From: UBA699 sp050261915
GTDB taxonomy: Bacteria > Bacillota > Clostridia > Clostridiales > Clostridiaceae
Assembly (NCBI GenBank): GCA_050261915.1
Contig: JBLNDT010000019.1
Span: forward strand, 1-64,000
Direction of reading: 5' to 3'
Length of the DNA stretch: 64,000 nt
Shown: piece by piece, positions 26,181-33,787 of the stretch
Position numbering within the stretch: the stretch's first letter is position 1
How the letters are laid out: each line of letters starts with the position of its first letter
Program-made: the position numbers and the translations under genes
Notes under the pieces: generated by a model
Told to the model about the DNA's origin: nothing
The model's database searches: none
The model's input: the letters and a program-made list of their open reading frames with translations, nothing else

Positions 26181-26209
26181 ATTTTACATTAACAGACAAT
26201 GTATGTCAA
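26181..26209 (-). promoter_or_regulatory. Sigma-A promoter of the lysine riboswitch transcript
   Basis: TTGACA (26204-26209), 17-bp spacer, TAAAAT (26181-26186) on the minus strand, about 35 bases ahead of the aptamer. Confidence 0.8.
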
Positions 26210-26222
26210 CTATTGTTCAATG

Positions 26223-26924
26223 TTAAAATTCAATTTCTGGATTTAGAGGAGTCACAACATATCTTTTGTAAGTGCATTTATATTTATTTGAAAGCACCTC
26301 TTCCAAATCCTCTAAAGCCTTGATAAGAGGGCTTCCCTCACTGTGATTAAAACCTGTAAGCTGAAAGAATACATCCGTTGTATCCAGTGTCATTTTACCT
26401 AGTTCGCTTTGACGCCATACCCACTTTCTTGTTTGAACAACATCCCCGCTGGTGAACACAAGCTCCCCCGCTTCTACTGGTTCATAATCATTTGAACCAA
26501 AGGGAAGAAATTTCTCCGTGCCCTTTGTAAAGCACACTAAAAGGTCATCCTCTATATCTGCCAAGTCATGTCCCCCAAGGGATACCTGGTTTTCAATGGA
26601 TATTGCATTACAAACATCCACAAGAGAATTTATTGTAGGAAGCATATTGCCTTTAAGAACCCTTTTCATCATAGCCTCCATGGAATTAACAAACTTATTT
26701 GGATTTATACCTGCATTTTCTAGTACAAGCCTGTATCCCTTTATTATTGGCTGAGCCTTTAATTCCTCAGGATTTATTAAATTTCTTGCTTTTTCTTCTG
26801 CCTTTCTTAATCTTTCAGTTTCCTCAGGCAATGTTTCGGTATTATGAATTCCTCTTGCTACAATAATCCCAAAGCATAAATCAGGATTTAATTCAAACAC
26901 CTCTGGCTTAACAGTGTATTTCAT
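26223..26924 (-). CDS. B3/B4 tRNA-binding-domain protein
   Basis: 233 residues, starting at MKYTVKPEVFEL (ATG behind GGGGG; a 34-residue longer reading overlaps the upstream gene). The middle part (NSMEAMMKRVLKGNMLPTINSLVDVCNAISIENQVSLGGHD) matches the B3/B4 domain of phenylalanyl-tRNA synthetase beta, the editing domain, here free-standing. Free-standing relatives are presumed to act in trans on tRNA or aminoacyl-tRNA; no activity can be read here. It is 4 bases downstream of the GGDEF-EAL gene. I see no hairpin terminator after it before the lysine promoter. Confidence 0.8.
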   Translation of the reverse strand: MKYTVKPEVFELNPDLCFGIIVARGIHNTETLPEETERLRKAEEKARNLINPEELKAQPIIKGYRLVLENAGINPNKFVNSMEAMMKRVLKGNMLPTINSLVDVCNAISIENQVSLGGHDLADIEDDLLVCFTKGTEKFLPFGSNDYEPVEAGELVFTSGDVVQTRKWVWRQSELGKMTLDTTDVFFQLTGFNHSEGSPLIKALEDLEEVLSNKYKCTYKRYVVTPLNPEIEF

Positions 26925-26928
26925 ATCT

Positions 26929-28566
26929 TTACCCCCTATCTCTACCTGTACTATAATCATGAATAAATCTTTCAATTTCCACTGGACTAACTGCCTTGCT
27001 GAAGAAATACCCCTGAACGTAATCACAACCCATTTCTATTAGAGAATTTAACTGTTCTTCAGTTTCAACCCCTTCAGCGCAAACACTTTTCCCAAGATGA
27101 TGTACCATATCAATAATATCCTTAATCAAGCTTTTATTTATGGTTGTTACATTATCTACAAAATATTTATCTATTTTTATATAATCAAGTGGAAGATTCA
27201 ACATATTCATAATTGAATTACAGCCTGTCCCATAATCATCAATGGATATAGTTATTCCTTTTTTCTTGAACTCATTTAACAAATCTACATGTTTCCCATT
27301 GTTTTCTATTAAGGACCTTTCCGTTATCTCATACTCAAAATAGTTAGGATTTATACCATATAAATCAAGAATTTTATTCATATGTTCAACAATTGTATAA
27401 TCTTCCAAGTCCTTAGCAGATATATTCACAGATACGTTTATGAATATACCTTTTTCATTCCATTCTTTAATCTGTTTTACAGCTTTTTCCGTAGCCCATC
27501 TTGTCAATTCACTTATAGAACCTGAGTTTTCAACTATCTTTATCATTTCTGCAATGCTTATACTTTGACCTTCGGGTTCTTTCCACCTAAGAAGCGCCTC
27601 CACCCCATAAACTTCATTATTTTGTATATTAATTTTAGGCTGGTAATGCAGGGTTAGTTTATCCTTCTTAAAAGATTCATAAAAATTCATTAATATATTG
27701 TGACGTTCAATCTTCTTTTTTGATAAGTTTTCATCAAATACCCCAATATGTTTACTGGAGTTTTTAACTTGATCCAGGGTAATTCTTAATTTCATCATAA
27801 TGTTGTCGAAATCACTTCCATGAAAAGGATAGTTAACAACTCCACAGCATAGCTCATAATTAACCGGCACACCCTGTATGTACTTTAGTTCATTATATTT
27901 CTGCAGAAATCCTCTTCCCTTTTCATAGCATGTTCTAATATCAGCATCTGGGAAAACCACTACGAACATATTTAAATGCACAGAATATACATCAAGCAAT
28001 GAAAATTCTGAAATGAGATCCTTAATTAAATGATTCATAGATATTCTTCCTACTTTGTTGCCTAAAAAGCTGTTGATATCACGAAAATTTAAATATTCAA
28101 AGCAGATCAATGTAACATTCTCTATAACATCAGGTTCCACAATAGACTTGAAATCAATTTCAAGTTTATTAATATTAGGAAGACCGGTGCCAGGGTTTTG
28201 ATATGCTCTTTTTTGAATTACGGCGTTTAGTTTTTTTATTTGTGCCAGCATAATACTTACAGTTAAACTTACTATAATAAAAAACAAGCCTCTAACTCCC
28301 CATCCAATTGTAGTCTGCATAGTACCAGCAGCTACATTTTGCGGCATAAAAGGACCCAGCGCAAGGCCGGCTGCTATTGGAAAGAGTATGCTTATCTGTA
28401 CTGGAAAAATAAAAGCTGCAATTATTATTGGAATATACATACAATGTGAAAATGAAGTTCGCGTTCCTCCTGTAATATAAACAACATATGCAATAATTGC
28501 AATTACCAGCAGGACTCCAATAGCATAATATAACGATTTTCTTCCAATTTTACATTTTTCCTGCAT
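26929..28566 (-). CDS. Membrane GGDEF-EAL protein, probable c-di-GMP phosphodiesterase
   Basis: 545 residues. Four or so N-terminal membrane segments (about 13-110). Next is a degenerate GGDEF domain (VVVFPDADI where the signature should be), so cyclase activity is unlikely. The C-terminal EAL domain (about 300-540) has EALLRW, the Asn/Glu sites (NISAKDL, EITER), loop 6 DDYGTG, KIDKYF, EGVET and QGYFFSKA. All metal- and substrate-binding motifs of active EAL enzymes look present. Likely a membrane sensor that linearises c-di-GMP. ATG behind AAAGGAG. Confidence 0.9.
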   Translation of the reverse strand: MQEKCKIGRKSLYYAIGVLLVIAIIAYVVYITGGTRTSFSHCMYIPIIIAAFIFPVQISILFPIAAGLALGPFMPQNVAAGTMQTTIGWGVRGLFFIIVSLTVSIMLAQIKKLNAVIQKRAYQNPGTGLPNINKLEIDFKSIVEPDVIENVTLICFEYLNFRDINSFLGNKVGRISMNHLIKDLISEFSLLDVYSVHLNMFVVVFPDADIRTCYEKGRGFLQKYNELKYIQGVPVNYELCCGVVNYPFHGSDFDNIMMKLRITLDQVKNSSKHIGVFDENLSKKKIERHNILMNFYESFKKDKLTLHYQPKINIQNNEVYGVEALLRWKEPEGQSISIAEMIKIVENSGSISELTRWATEKAVKQIKEWNEKGIFINVSVNISAKDLEDYTIVEHMNKILDLYGINPNYFEYEITERSLIENNGKHVDLLNEFKKKGITISIDDYGTGCNSIMNMLNLPLDYIKIDKYFVDNVTTINKSLIKDIIDMVHHLGKSVCAEGVETEEQLNSLIEMGCDYVQGYFFSKAVSPVEIERFIHDYSTGRDRG

Positions 28567-28615
28567 TGTTTAACTCCTTTATTCCTAATAATATAAATTA
28601 TAACATATATTTCAA

Positions 28616-29404
28616 TTATAAGAAATTAAACTTAAATACTTCTGAAAGTACATCTTCTCCAAGAAAAGCAGAATTAATATTTAATATAGCTTTAACCCCT
28701 TTATTTTCTAGTTCATTAAATCCTTCACAAAGTTCCTTTCCAGAATGATAATATCTTTCATCCTTATCTGAATTCACTATCATACTTGAAAATTCACCTT
28801 CCCTGTTAAGCTTTTTTTCCATATACTCAATAATTGCTTTTTTAGCATGGAAACTGCAATATAAAATTTTCATATAAAACCTAAAACCTCTTAAGGATTT
28901 TTTTATATCTTCAATGTTTATTTCCCTATATATATTTTTTAACCACTCTGAAGAGCTTATATTTATTTCTATAAGTTTATATCTTTTAAATTTATCTGGT
29001 TTTTCATTATAATGTTGTTTAATTATCTGCCTGTCTATTTCAGCTTCTAAAAATTTATGTTCTATATCCTCCGGAGCAATCTTAGATATTTTTCCATGTA
29101 AACTACTGTCCAGTATAAAATGGCATACATACCCAAAGATATATGACAATTCGATTATATCCTTGCTTTTTTTAATAGAATCAACAGCATTTGATATGAT
29201 GTAATCTGCATCAATACTGTGAATATGGTGCCCATATGATGTTACAGGGTTGCTTTTTAATGGTTTATAGAAAAAAAATAAATCTGGCCCTTGAAGTCCT
29301 AAATTGAATGCCTCCATATTTGTATATATTATGTTTTGAATTTCTTTCGGAAGTTGTTTCAAAACCTGATGTCCAAAATAATAGTGTGCAGCTACAGCAG
29401 GCAT
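28616..29404 (-). CDS. Zinc-dependent phospholipase C-like protein
   Basis: 262 residues of the zinc-dependent PLC-like family (PF00882 type). Near the N-terminus it has HYYFGHQVL and GPDLFFFY, then YGHHIHS and the helix YIFGYVCHFILDSSLHGKIS, supplying the His/Asp ligand pattern. Unlike secreted clostridial alpha-toxins it has no signal peptide and no C-terminal C2-like domain, so it is probably intracellular with an unknown substrate. The first residues MPAVAAHYYFG are a common start in this subfamily. ATG behind GGAGGGA. Confidence 0.75.
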   Translation of the reverse strand: MPAVAAHYYFGHQVLKQLPKEIQNIIYTNMEAFNLGLQGPDLFFFYKPLKSNPVTSYGHHIHSIDADYIISNAVDSIKKSKDIIELSYIFGYVCHFILDSSLHGKISKIAPEDIEHKFLEAEIDRQIIKQHYNEKPDKFKRYKLIEINISSSEWLKNIYREINIEDIKKSLRGFRFYMKILYCSFHAKKAIIEYMEKKLNREGEFSSMIVNSDKDERYYHSGKELCEGFNELENKGVKAILNINSAFLGEDVLSEVFKFNFL

Positions 29405-29420
29405 ACTATCCCTCCAGTCC

Positions 29421-29806
29421 TTAATATTTTATATATTTAAGCTTATTACTGAACTCACAGCCTGTTTTTGTGGCTGCAAGTCCCCCAAGGCATGTGCACC
29501 TAAGCTCCCTAGGGAGTATTTCACCAATGCTGTACATGGATTTAATAACTTCGTCAAATGGAATTACCTCATCAACTCCAGCTAAAGCCATATTAGCACA
29601 AGATACCGCATTGGTCGCTGCCATGATGTTTCTTGTCATACATGGTATTTCCGCAAGTCCGGCTACAGGGTCACATACAAGCCCTAATACATTTTGAAGT
29701 GCAATTGATGCAGCAGTAATACTCTGCTTTATTGTTCCCTCTGCAAGATACACTATGCCTGCTGCAGCCATACATGATGCGGACCCTTACTTGGAAATTC
29801 ATTCAT
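29421..29806 (-). pseudogene. Internally deleted iron-sulfur L-serine dehydratase
   Basis: The C-terminal ~120 residues of a serine dehydratase alpha domain are intact (MAAAGIVYLAEG..., VLGLVCDPVAGLAEIPC, LPRELRCTCLGGLAATKTG), including cysteines expected near the Fe-S site. Upstream the frame hits a TAA just before GSASCMAAAG. A good ribosome site (GAGGGG) and ATG at 29804-29806 still exist, but that frame reads MNEFPSKGPHHVW... and stops. MNEFPS looks like the start of single-chain serine dehydratases, so the middle of the gene (most of ~500 codons) seems to have been lost. No catalytic product expected. Confidence 0.75.
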
Positions 29807-29880
29807 AGGTGTCCCCTCTTCCTAAATTTAGTTCACCCTTTAATTATAACTCCGAATTTAAATATATTTCCATAAAAAAA

Positions 29881-29906
29881 AGCAGATGCTTTTAATCGCA
29901 TCTGCT
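29881..29906 (-). terminator. Terminator of the acetate transporter gene
   Basis: 9-bp stem AGCAGATGC / GCATCTGCT, 8-base loop, T-run on the minus strand. Confidence 0.9.
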
Positions 29907-29912
29907 GAAACA

Positions 29913-30524
29913 TTACTTCTTTACATTACCTATAGGCAATACTGTTTTTCCATATAACTCATTAAGTACCTGCGCCATAGCTGTGTATAATGCTGAAAAT
30001 CCGCATATGATTCCTTCATAGCCTGCTATTCTTGTGATAGCTGCAGCTCCAGTAAAGTCTCCTGCAGCAAGCAGGAAAAATAATACTGCTAGTGATCCGA
30101 ATACAAATTGAAGAGCCTTGCTGATCTTTAAAGTTCCTATAAACATTGCAAATGTAAACAAACCCCACATAAAGAGATATGCTGCCATTGCTTTTCCAGA
30201 TGCGGCTTCTCCTAGGCCCATCTTAGGCATAAGTATAAGTCCTACTAGTGATAACCAAAAGAAACCATAGGATGTGAACGCTGTGGTTCCAAAGGTATTA
30301 TTTTTTTTCCACTCCATAATTCCAGCTATAACTTGAGCAAGACCACCGTAAAATATTCCCATGGCCAATATCATAGTACTTAATGGAATAAAACCTGCAT
30401 TATGAATATTCAGTAATACAGTAGTCATTCCAAAACCCAGCAATCCAAGTGGTGCAGGATTGGCAGTCAAGTCTTTTAGGCTAGCTGTCACATTTCCTGG
30501 CTGACTTAGGTTGTTGTTATTCAT
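29913..30524 (-). CDS. satP: Acetate/succinate transporter (GPR1/FUN34/YaaH)
   Basis: 203 residues, six membrane segments. The family signature NPAPLGLLGFGMTTVLLN is at about 22-39, with the second conserved run YGGLAQVIAGIMEWKKNNTFGTTAF. Family members move acetate (and succinate) with protons. Single gene with its own promoter and terminator. In a fermenter it may export or re-import acetate. Confidence 0.9.
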   Translation of the reverse strand: MNNNNLSQPGNVTASLKDLTANPAPLGLLGFGMTTVLLNIHNAGFIPLSTMILAMGIFYGGLAQVIAGIMEWKKNNTFGTTAFTSYGFFWLSLVGLILMPKMGLGEAASGKAMAAYLFMWGLFTFAMFIGTLKISKALQFVFGSLAVLFFLLAAGDFTGAAAITRIAGYEGIICGFSALYTAMAQVLNELYGKTVLPIGNVKK

Positions 30525-30576
30525 TTTTAAAATTCCCCCTTATAAATATAAATTTGTTAAAATATGTGCAATCAAA

Positions 30577-30606
30577 ATTATACCTAGAAAACCCTGGTTT
30601 AGTCAA
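30577..30606 (-). promoter_or_regulatory. Sigma-A promoter of the acetate transporter
   Basis: TTGACT (30601-30606), 18-bp spacer, TATAAT (30577-30582). The spacer contains the imperfect palindrome AAACCAGGGTTTT, a possible operator. Confidence 0.75.
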
Positions 30607-30639
30607 TGATTTTTTTTAATTTTCAAAAATGTATTTTTA

Positions 30640-30819
30640 TTACTTTCCATACTTCTCTAGACAATTTCTGCATACACAGGCTTTTCCGATTTTTTCTTTA
30701 GGTATCATGTCTAAAACTTTCTTAGGAAATACCACTTTGTCGCACCAGCATCCTCCCATTCCGTGCTGGCAATTGTTGTTATTTCCACAAATTGGGCATT
30801 TCTTCTGCTTTTCCTCCAA
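30640..30819 (-). CDS. Cysteine-rich CWC-family small protein
   Basis: 59 residues from a TTG start behind GGAGGG. Sequence pattern: CPICGNNNNC ... GGCWCDK ... ACVCRNC, eight cysteines including the diagnostic C-W-C, matching the cysteine-rich CWC family, presumably a zinc-binding fold. The role of the family is unknown. It follows the 212-residue gene's terminator and overlaps the far upstream region of the acetate transporter promoter. Too short for most gene callers. Confidence 0.8.
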   Translation of the reverse strand: MEEKQKKCPICGNNNNCQHGMGGCWCDKVVFPKKVLDMIPKEKIGKACVCRNCLEKYGK

Positions 30820-30838
30820 TTATAAATCCCTCCTTAAA

Positions 30839-30867
30839 AAACCGCTTGAATTATATTCAAGCGGTTT
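30839..30867 (-). terminator. Terminator after the 212-residue hypothetical gene
   Basis: Perfect 12-bp stem aaaccgcttgaa / ttcaagcggttt, 5-base loop, six T on the minus strand. It ends just before the ribosome site of the CWC gene, so read-through would express that gene. Confidence 0.9.
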
Positions 30868-30874
30868 AAAGCAA

Positions 30875-31513
30875 TTATTTGTTTTGCAATTGGTCGAATC
30901 TCCTCATTACCTCTGCAATTGTATCCTGACAAATCTGAGGCAGATCGCTGTCTGTAGCATTTTTAAAGTCGTAACCCGCTTCAGCAAAGCCTTTTTCTAC
31001 TGCATCTCTCATTTGTTGTAGTTTTTCCGGGTCATCTCCTGCAAAATACTGAGCCATAGTCATAATACGGTCCGCAACAGCATTTACAGAGTATGCCCCC
31101 CCGTCTGTAATTGCAGCCTGAGCCCCTTCAGGGCTAGTAGCAAGGGGTGGGTAAGCATTTTCCACAGAACCAAAAATCTTTGTTAAAAGATCGCTGCTTC
31201 CTTTTGAAATTCCCGATTCTCCATTATTGGATTTTCCAACTAACCTGTTTTGATTTTTTATAGTGTCACTTATGAACTTTTTAATAAGCTCAGCCTTCTG
31301 GTTTTCCTGTTCTTCCTTCAATGACTTAACCTCTTCAGCAGAAAGTTTGTTTTTTACAGGTTTATAAGTTAAGCTTCCTGTATCCTCAGATTTTTCAAAA
31401 GTATCAATCCCTAGTTCTGTTTTAGTTTTTTCAGTATTATCTATATTTTTTTTCATGTTAGTAGCTGCCTGATAACTTGAGGTGTCCGTTCCTTTTATTC
31501 CAATGATGTCCAT
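30875..31513 (-). CDS. Conserved hypothetical protein, 212 residues
   Basis: Hydrophilic, no signal peptide or membrane segment. The N-terminal half is low-complexity and lysine/glutamate-rich with a coiled-coil stretch (KLSAEEVKSLKEEQENQKAE). The C-terminal half looks globular: AITDGGAYSVNAVADRIMTMAQYFAGDDPEKLQQM and a final helix IAEVMRRFDQLQNK. The C-terminal pattern resembles DUF5610-like proteins, a weak impression only. ATG behind AAAAGGAGG. It lies 15 bases after the toroid-fold gene, probably one transcript. Confidence 0.7.
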   Translation of the reverse strand: MDIIGIKGTDTSSYQAATNMKKNIDNTEKTKTELGIDTFEKSEDTGSLTYKPVKNKLSAEEVKSLKEEQENQKAELIKKFISDTIKNQNRLVGKSNNGESGISKGSSDLLTKIFGSVENAYPPLATSPEGAQAAITDGGAYSVNAVADRIMTMAQYFAGDDPEKLQQMRDAVEKGFAEAGYDFKNATDSDLPQICQDTIAEVMRRFDQLQNK

Positions 31514-31527
31514 AGAACCGCCTCCTT

Positions 31528-32535
31528 TTATTTATTACTATCCTTTATTATCGTTTGATTTTCATAAAAGTTTAATATTTTCACAGCTCTTAATGTAATC
31601 CATTTTGAAGGCATTCCTTTTTCTTCTATATTTACAATTGTTTTTCCATTATTTGAGGTTTCGAGAACCCACTTTCCATCTTCATTTCTTTTGCTTTTAA
31701 CTATGTTTATTGGATCCTTAAGTCTTGAATCAATAATTTTAAGGTCTGCAAATATTTCCAGCATTTCAAAAATATCAGTTTGGTACATCAAAGGAAACCC
31801 AGGTCTTAACCACCCAGGTTTAGCTACAGATTTTAAGTTATGGCTTTTTTTGTATATGTGATGCTTTAGAAAATACTCTGCAAGCTCACCAATTTTCTCC
31901 TTCACTTCATTATTTCTACTTTCACAAGGTATTGCTGCTAACGCCTTCAATGCTTTTGCCGCTCCCATGTGACAAGTGTGTTTTCCAAAGCAAGCCTCGT
32001 ATCTTTCATAAAACCCTCCACTTGGAGAAGTTTCTAAACCATCATCCGTCCTTTGAAATTTTACTATCCAGTTAATTGCATTCTGAACTCTTTCATCTTG
32101 AATATATCCAAGTTTAATTAGGGTGTAAACCATATTTCCTGTTAGGCATGGAATTACCCCGCTGGTTAGTCCTGTAAAATTTTTTTTGCTTTGAGTATAT
32201 GAAAAACCTTTTGTAATCGGATCCTGTGAATGATTCAGTATAAACTCGCAGGATTTTTTTACTTGTTCATCTAAAGGGTCTGCACCTAATTCTGCAAGAA
32301 TCAGCAAAGTCCATACTGTTCCCTTGTATTTCTGTGTATAAAATTTTTCTGATGCTCCAAAGAATCCGTCCTGGTTTTGACATTGAAGAATTTTGGGAAC
32401 CAGTCCATGTTTCATTATTGATTCTTTTGCAGATTTCACTTCTTTATCATTCATAGTGAGAAGAGATTCCATGGTAAAATATCTTACAGATGGATTATCT
32501 TCTTCAAGGATCCAATTAATTACTCTATCCTCCAT
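31528..32535 (-). CDS. Prenyltransferase/squalene-cyclase-like alpha-toroid protein
   Basis: 335 residues built from helical-pair repeats with QW-like motifs: LQCQNQDGFFGASEKFYTQKYKGTVWTLLILAELG, then NWIVKFQRTDDGLETSPSGGFYERYEACFGKHTCHMGAAKALKALAA, then NEDGKW. This is the alpha6-alpha6 toroid fold of terpene cyclases and prenyltransferase beta subunits. The catalytic DxDD of squalene cyclases is not seen, so function is unknown. Cys/His residues in FGKHTCHMG could bind zinc. ATG behind TAGGAG. Confidence 0.75.
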   Translation of the reverse strand: MEDRVINWILEEDNPSVRYFTMESLLTMNDKEVKSAKESIMKHGLVPKILQCQNQDGFFGASEKFYTQKYKGTVWTLLILAELGADPLDEQVKKSCEFILNHSQDPITKGFSYTQSKKNFTGLTSGVIPCLTGNMVYTLIKLGYIQDERVQNAINWIVKFQRTDDGLETSPSGGFYERYEACFGKHTCHMGAAKALKALAAIPCESRNNEVKEKIGELAEYFLKHHIYKKSHNLKSVAKPGWLRPGFPLMYQTDIFEMLEIFADLKIIDSRLKDPINIVKSKRNEDGKWVLETSNNGKTIVNIEEKGMPSKWITLRAVKILNFYENQTIIKDSNK

Positions 32536-32546
32536 AATTTAATCTC

Positions 32547-33755
32547 CTAAGCATACGCAATATTATTTCTTAGCATTTTGGCTTCATACAAAGCTTTATC
32601 AGCTAATCGAATAAGCTGTTCAGCGGAAGAGGACCCGGATGGAACCACAGTGTGAACCCCAAGGCTTATTGTTATATAATCAGATATTGTAGAGCTTATG
32701 TGAGGTATTTGAAGAGCTTCCACAGCTATTCTTAGCTGTTCGGCAAACTCAATGGCATCATCTTTTTTCATGTATGGAAGTATTATTGCAAATTCTTCTC
32801 CCCCGTATCTTGCAACCACATCTGAAGAACGACGCACATTTGATGACATTGCCTTTGCAATCTTTTTAAGGCATTCATCCCCTGCAAGATGCCCATAACT
32901 ATCGTTATATGCTTTGAAATAATCGATATCAACCATTACTAAGGACAAAGGCATAAAATGACGCCGACACCTTCCCCACTCTGCATTTAATGTTTTATCA
33001 AATAATAAACGGTTTGATATACCAGTTAAACCATCTGTATTTGACAGCTTTTCAAGTTTCAGGTTTGCTTCTTTTAATTCCTGATTCAGCCTTTTTAATT
33101 CCTCACTATTTTTTTCCAAAGTCTTGCTATCATAAAAATAATGAATATGTCTTTTATATCTCATGTATGATATTGCCCAGCATATCAAAATAAATCCCAC
33201 GCTGTTGATAAAAATTCCAAATTGCATCAAGGTGGAGGTTTGAAAATTTGGCAGGAGCATGATAAATACTATGTGAACAGCAAAATAAATTAAAAGCAAT
33301 AGGATAGGTTCATAAATTGGAGTTACTGAAACAGCAAACAATGCTACTGTATACACAATAATTTGGCCGTAGAACCTTTGATCCAAAAGGGATATCCCTG
33401 CACACCAGCTTAATATAAACAATGGAAAAATTATTTTTAAAACAGAAATTTCTTTTTTGTATTCCGGCATATTTTTACTTACTTTTATAAAAACAAGTAA
33501 AAATACAACCATTGCACAAATCATTAAAATATACATGGACTCATAGTAAATATATGGTTTGCTGAAGGCTTCTGCACTCTTAAGTATTATTGTAGCAATT
33601 AGCTGTATTATCTCCATAAAAATAAATGCAGCAGCTGTAACTTTTCCTCTTCCAAAATTAATTTTATTGATTGAGTCGGAAAATTCAGCCTTATATTCCT
33701 TCTGCACAGATATTAATAGATAATATCTAATTGAACTAATAATCTTTCCAAGCAT
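32547..33755 (-). CDS. Membrane diguanylate cyclase
   Basis: About 402 residues from the ATG behind AGGTGA (an upstream in-frame start lacks a ribosome site). Six to seven membrane segments in the first ~200 residues, a short coiled coil (SEELKRLNQELKEANLKLEKLSN), and a C-terminal GGDEF domain with active-site variant GGEEF in ARYGGEEFAIILP. The RxxD inhibitory site (RSSD) sits five residues upstream. Predicted active and product-inhibited. It lies two bases after the channel gene's ORF region (33788). Confidence 0.9.
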   Translation of the reverse strand: MLGKIISSIRYYLLISVQKEYKAEFSDSINKINFGRGKVTAAAFIFMEIIQLIATIILKSAEAFSKPYIYYESMYILMICAMVVFLLVFIKVSKNMPEYKKEISVLKIIFPLFILSWCAGISLLDQRFYGQIIVYTVALFAVSVTPIYEPILLLLIYFAVHIVFIMLLPNFQTSTLMQFGIFINSVGFILICWAISYMRYKRHIHYFYDSKTLEKNSEELKRLNQELKEANLKLEKLSNTDGLTGISNRLLFDKTLNAEWGRCRRHFMPLSLVMVDIDYFKAYNDSYGHLAGDECLKKIAKAMSSNVRRSSDVVARYGGEEFAIILPYMKKDDAIEFAEQLRIAVEALQIPHISSTISDYITISLGVHTVVPSGSSSAEQLIRLADKALYEAKMLRNNIAYA

Positions 33756-33787
33756 ACTGCTCACCTGCCTTCTAAGCAAAATCACTT

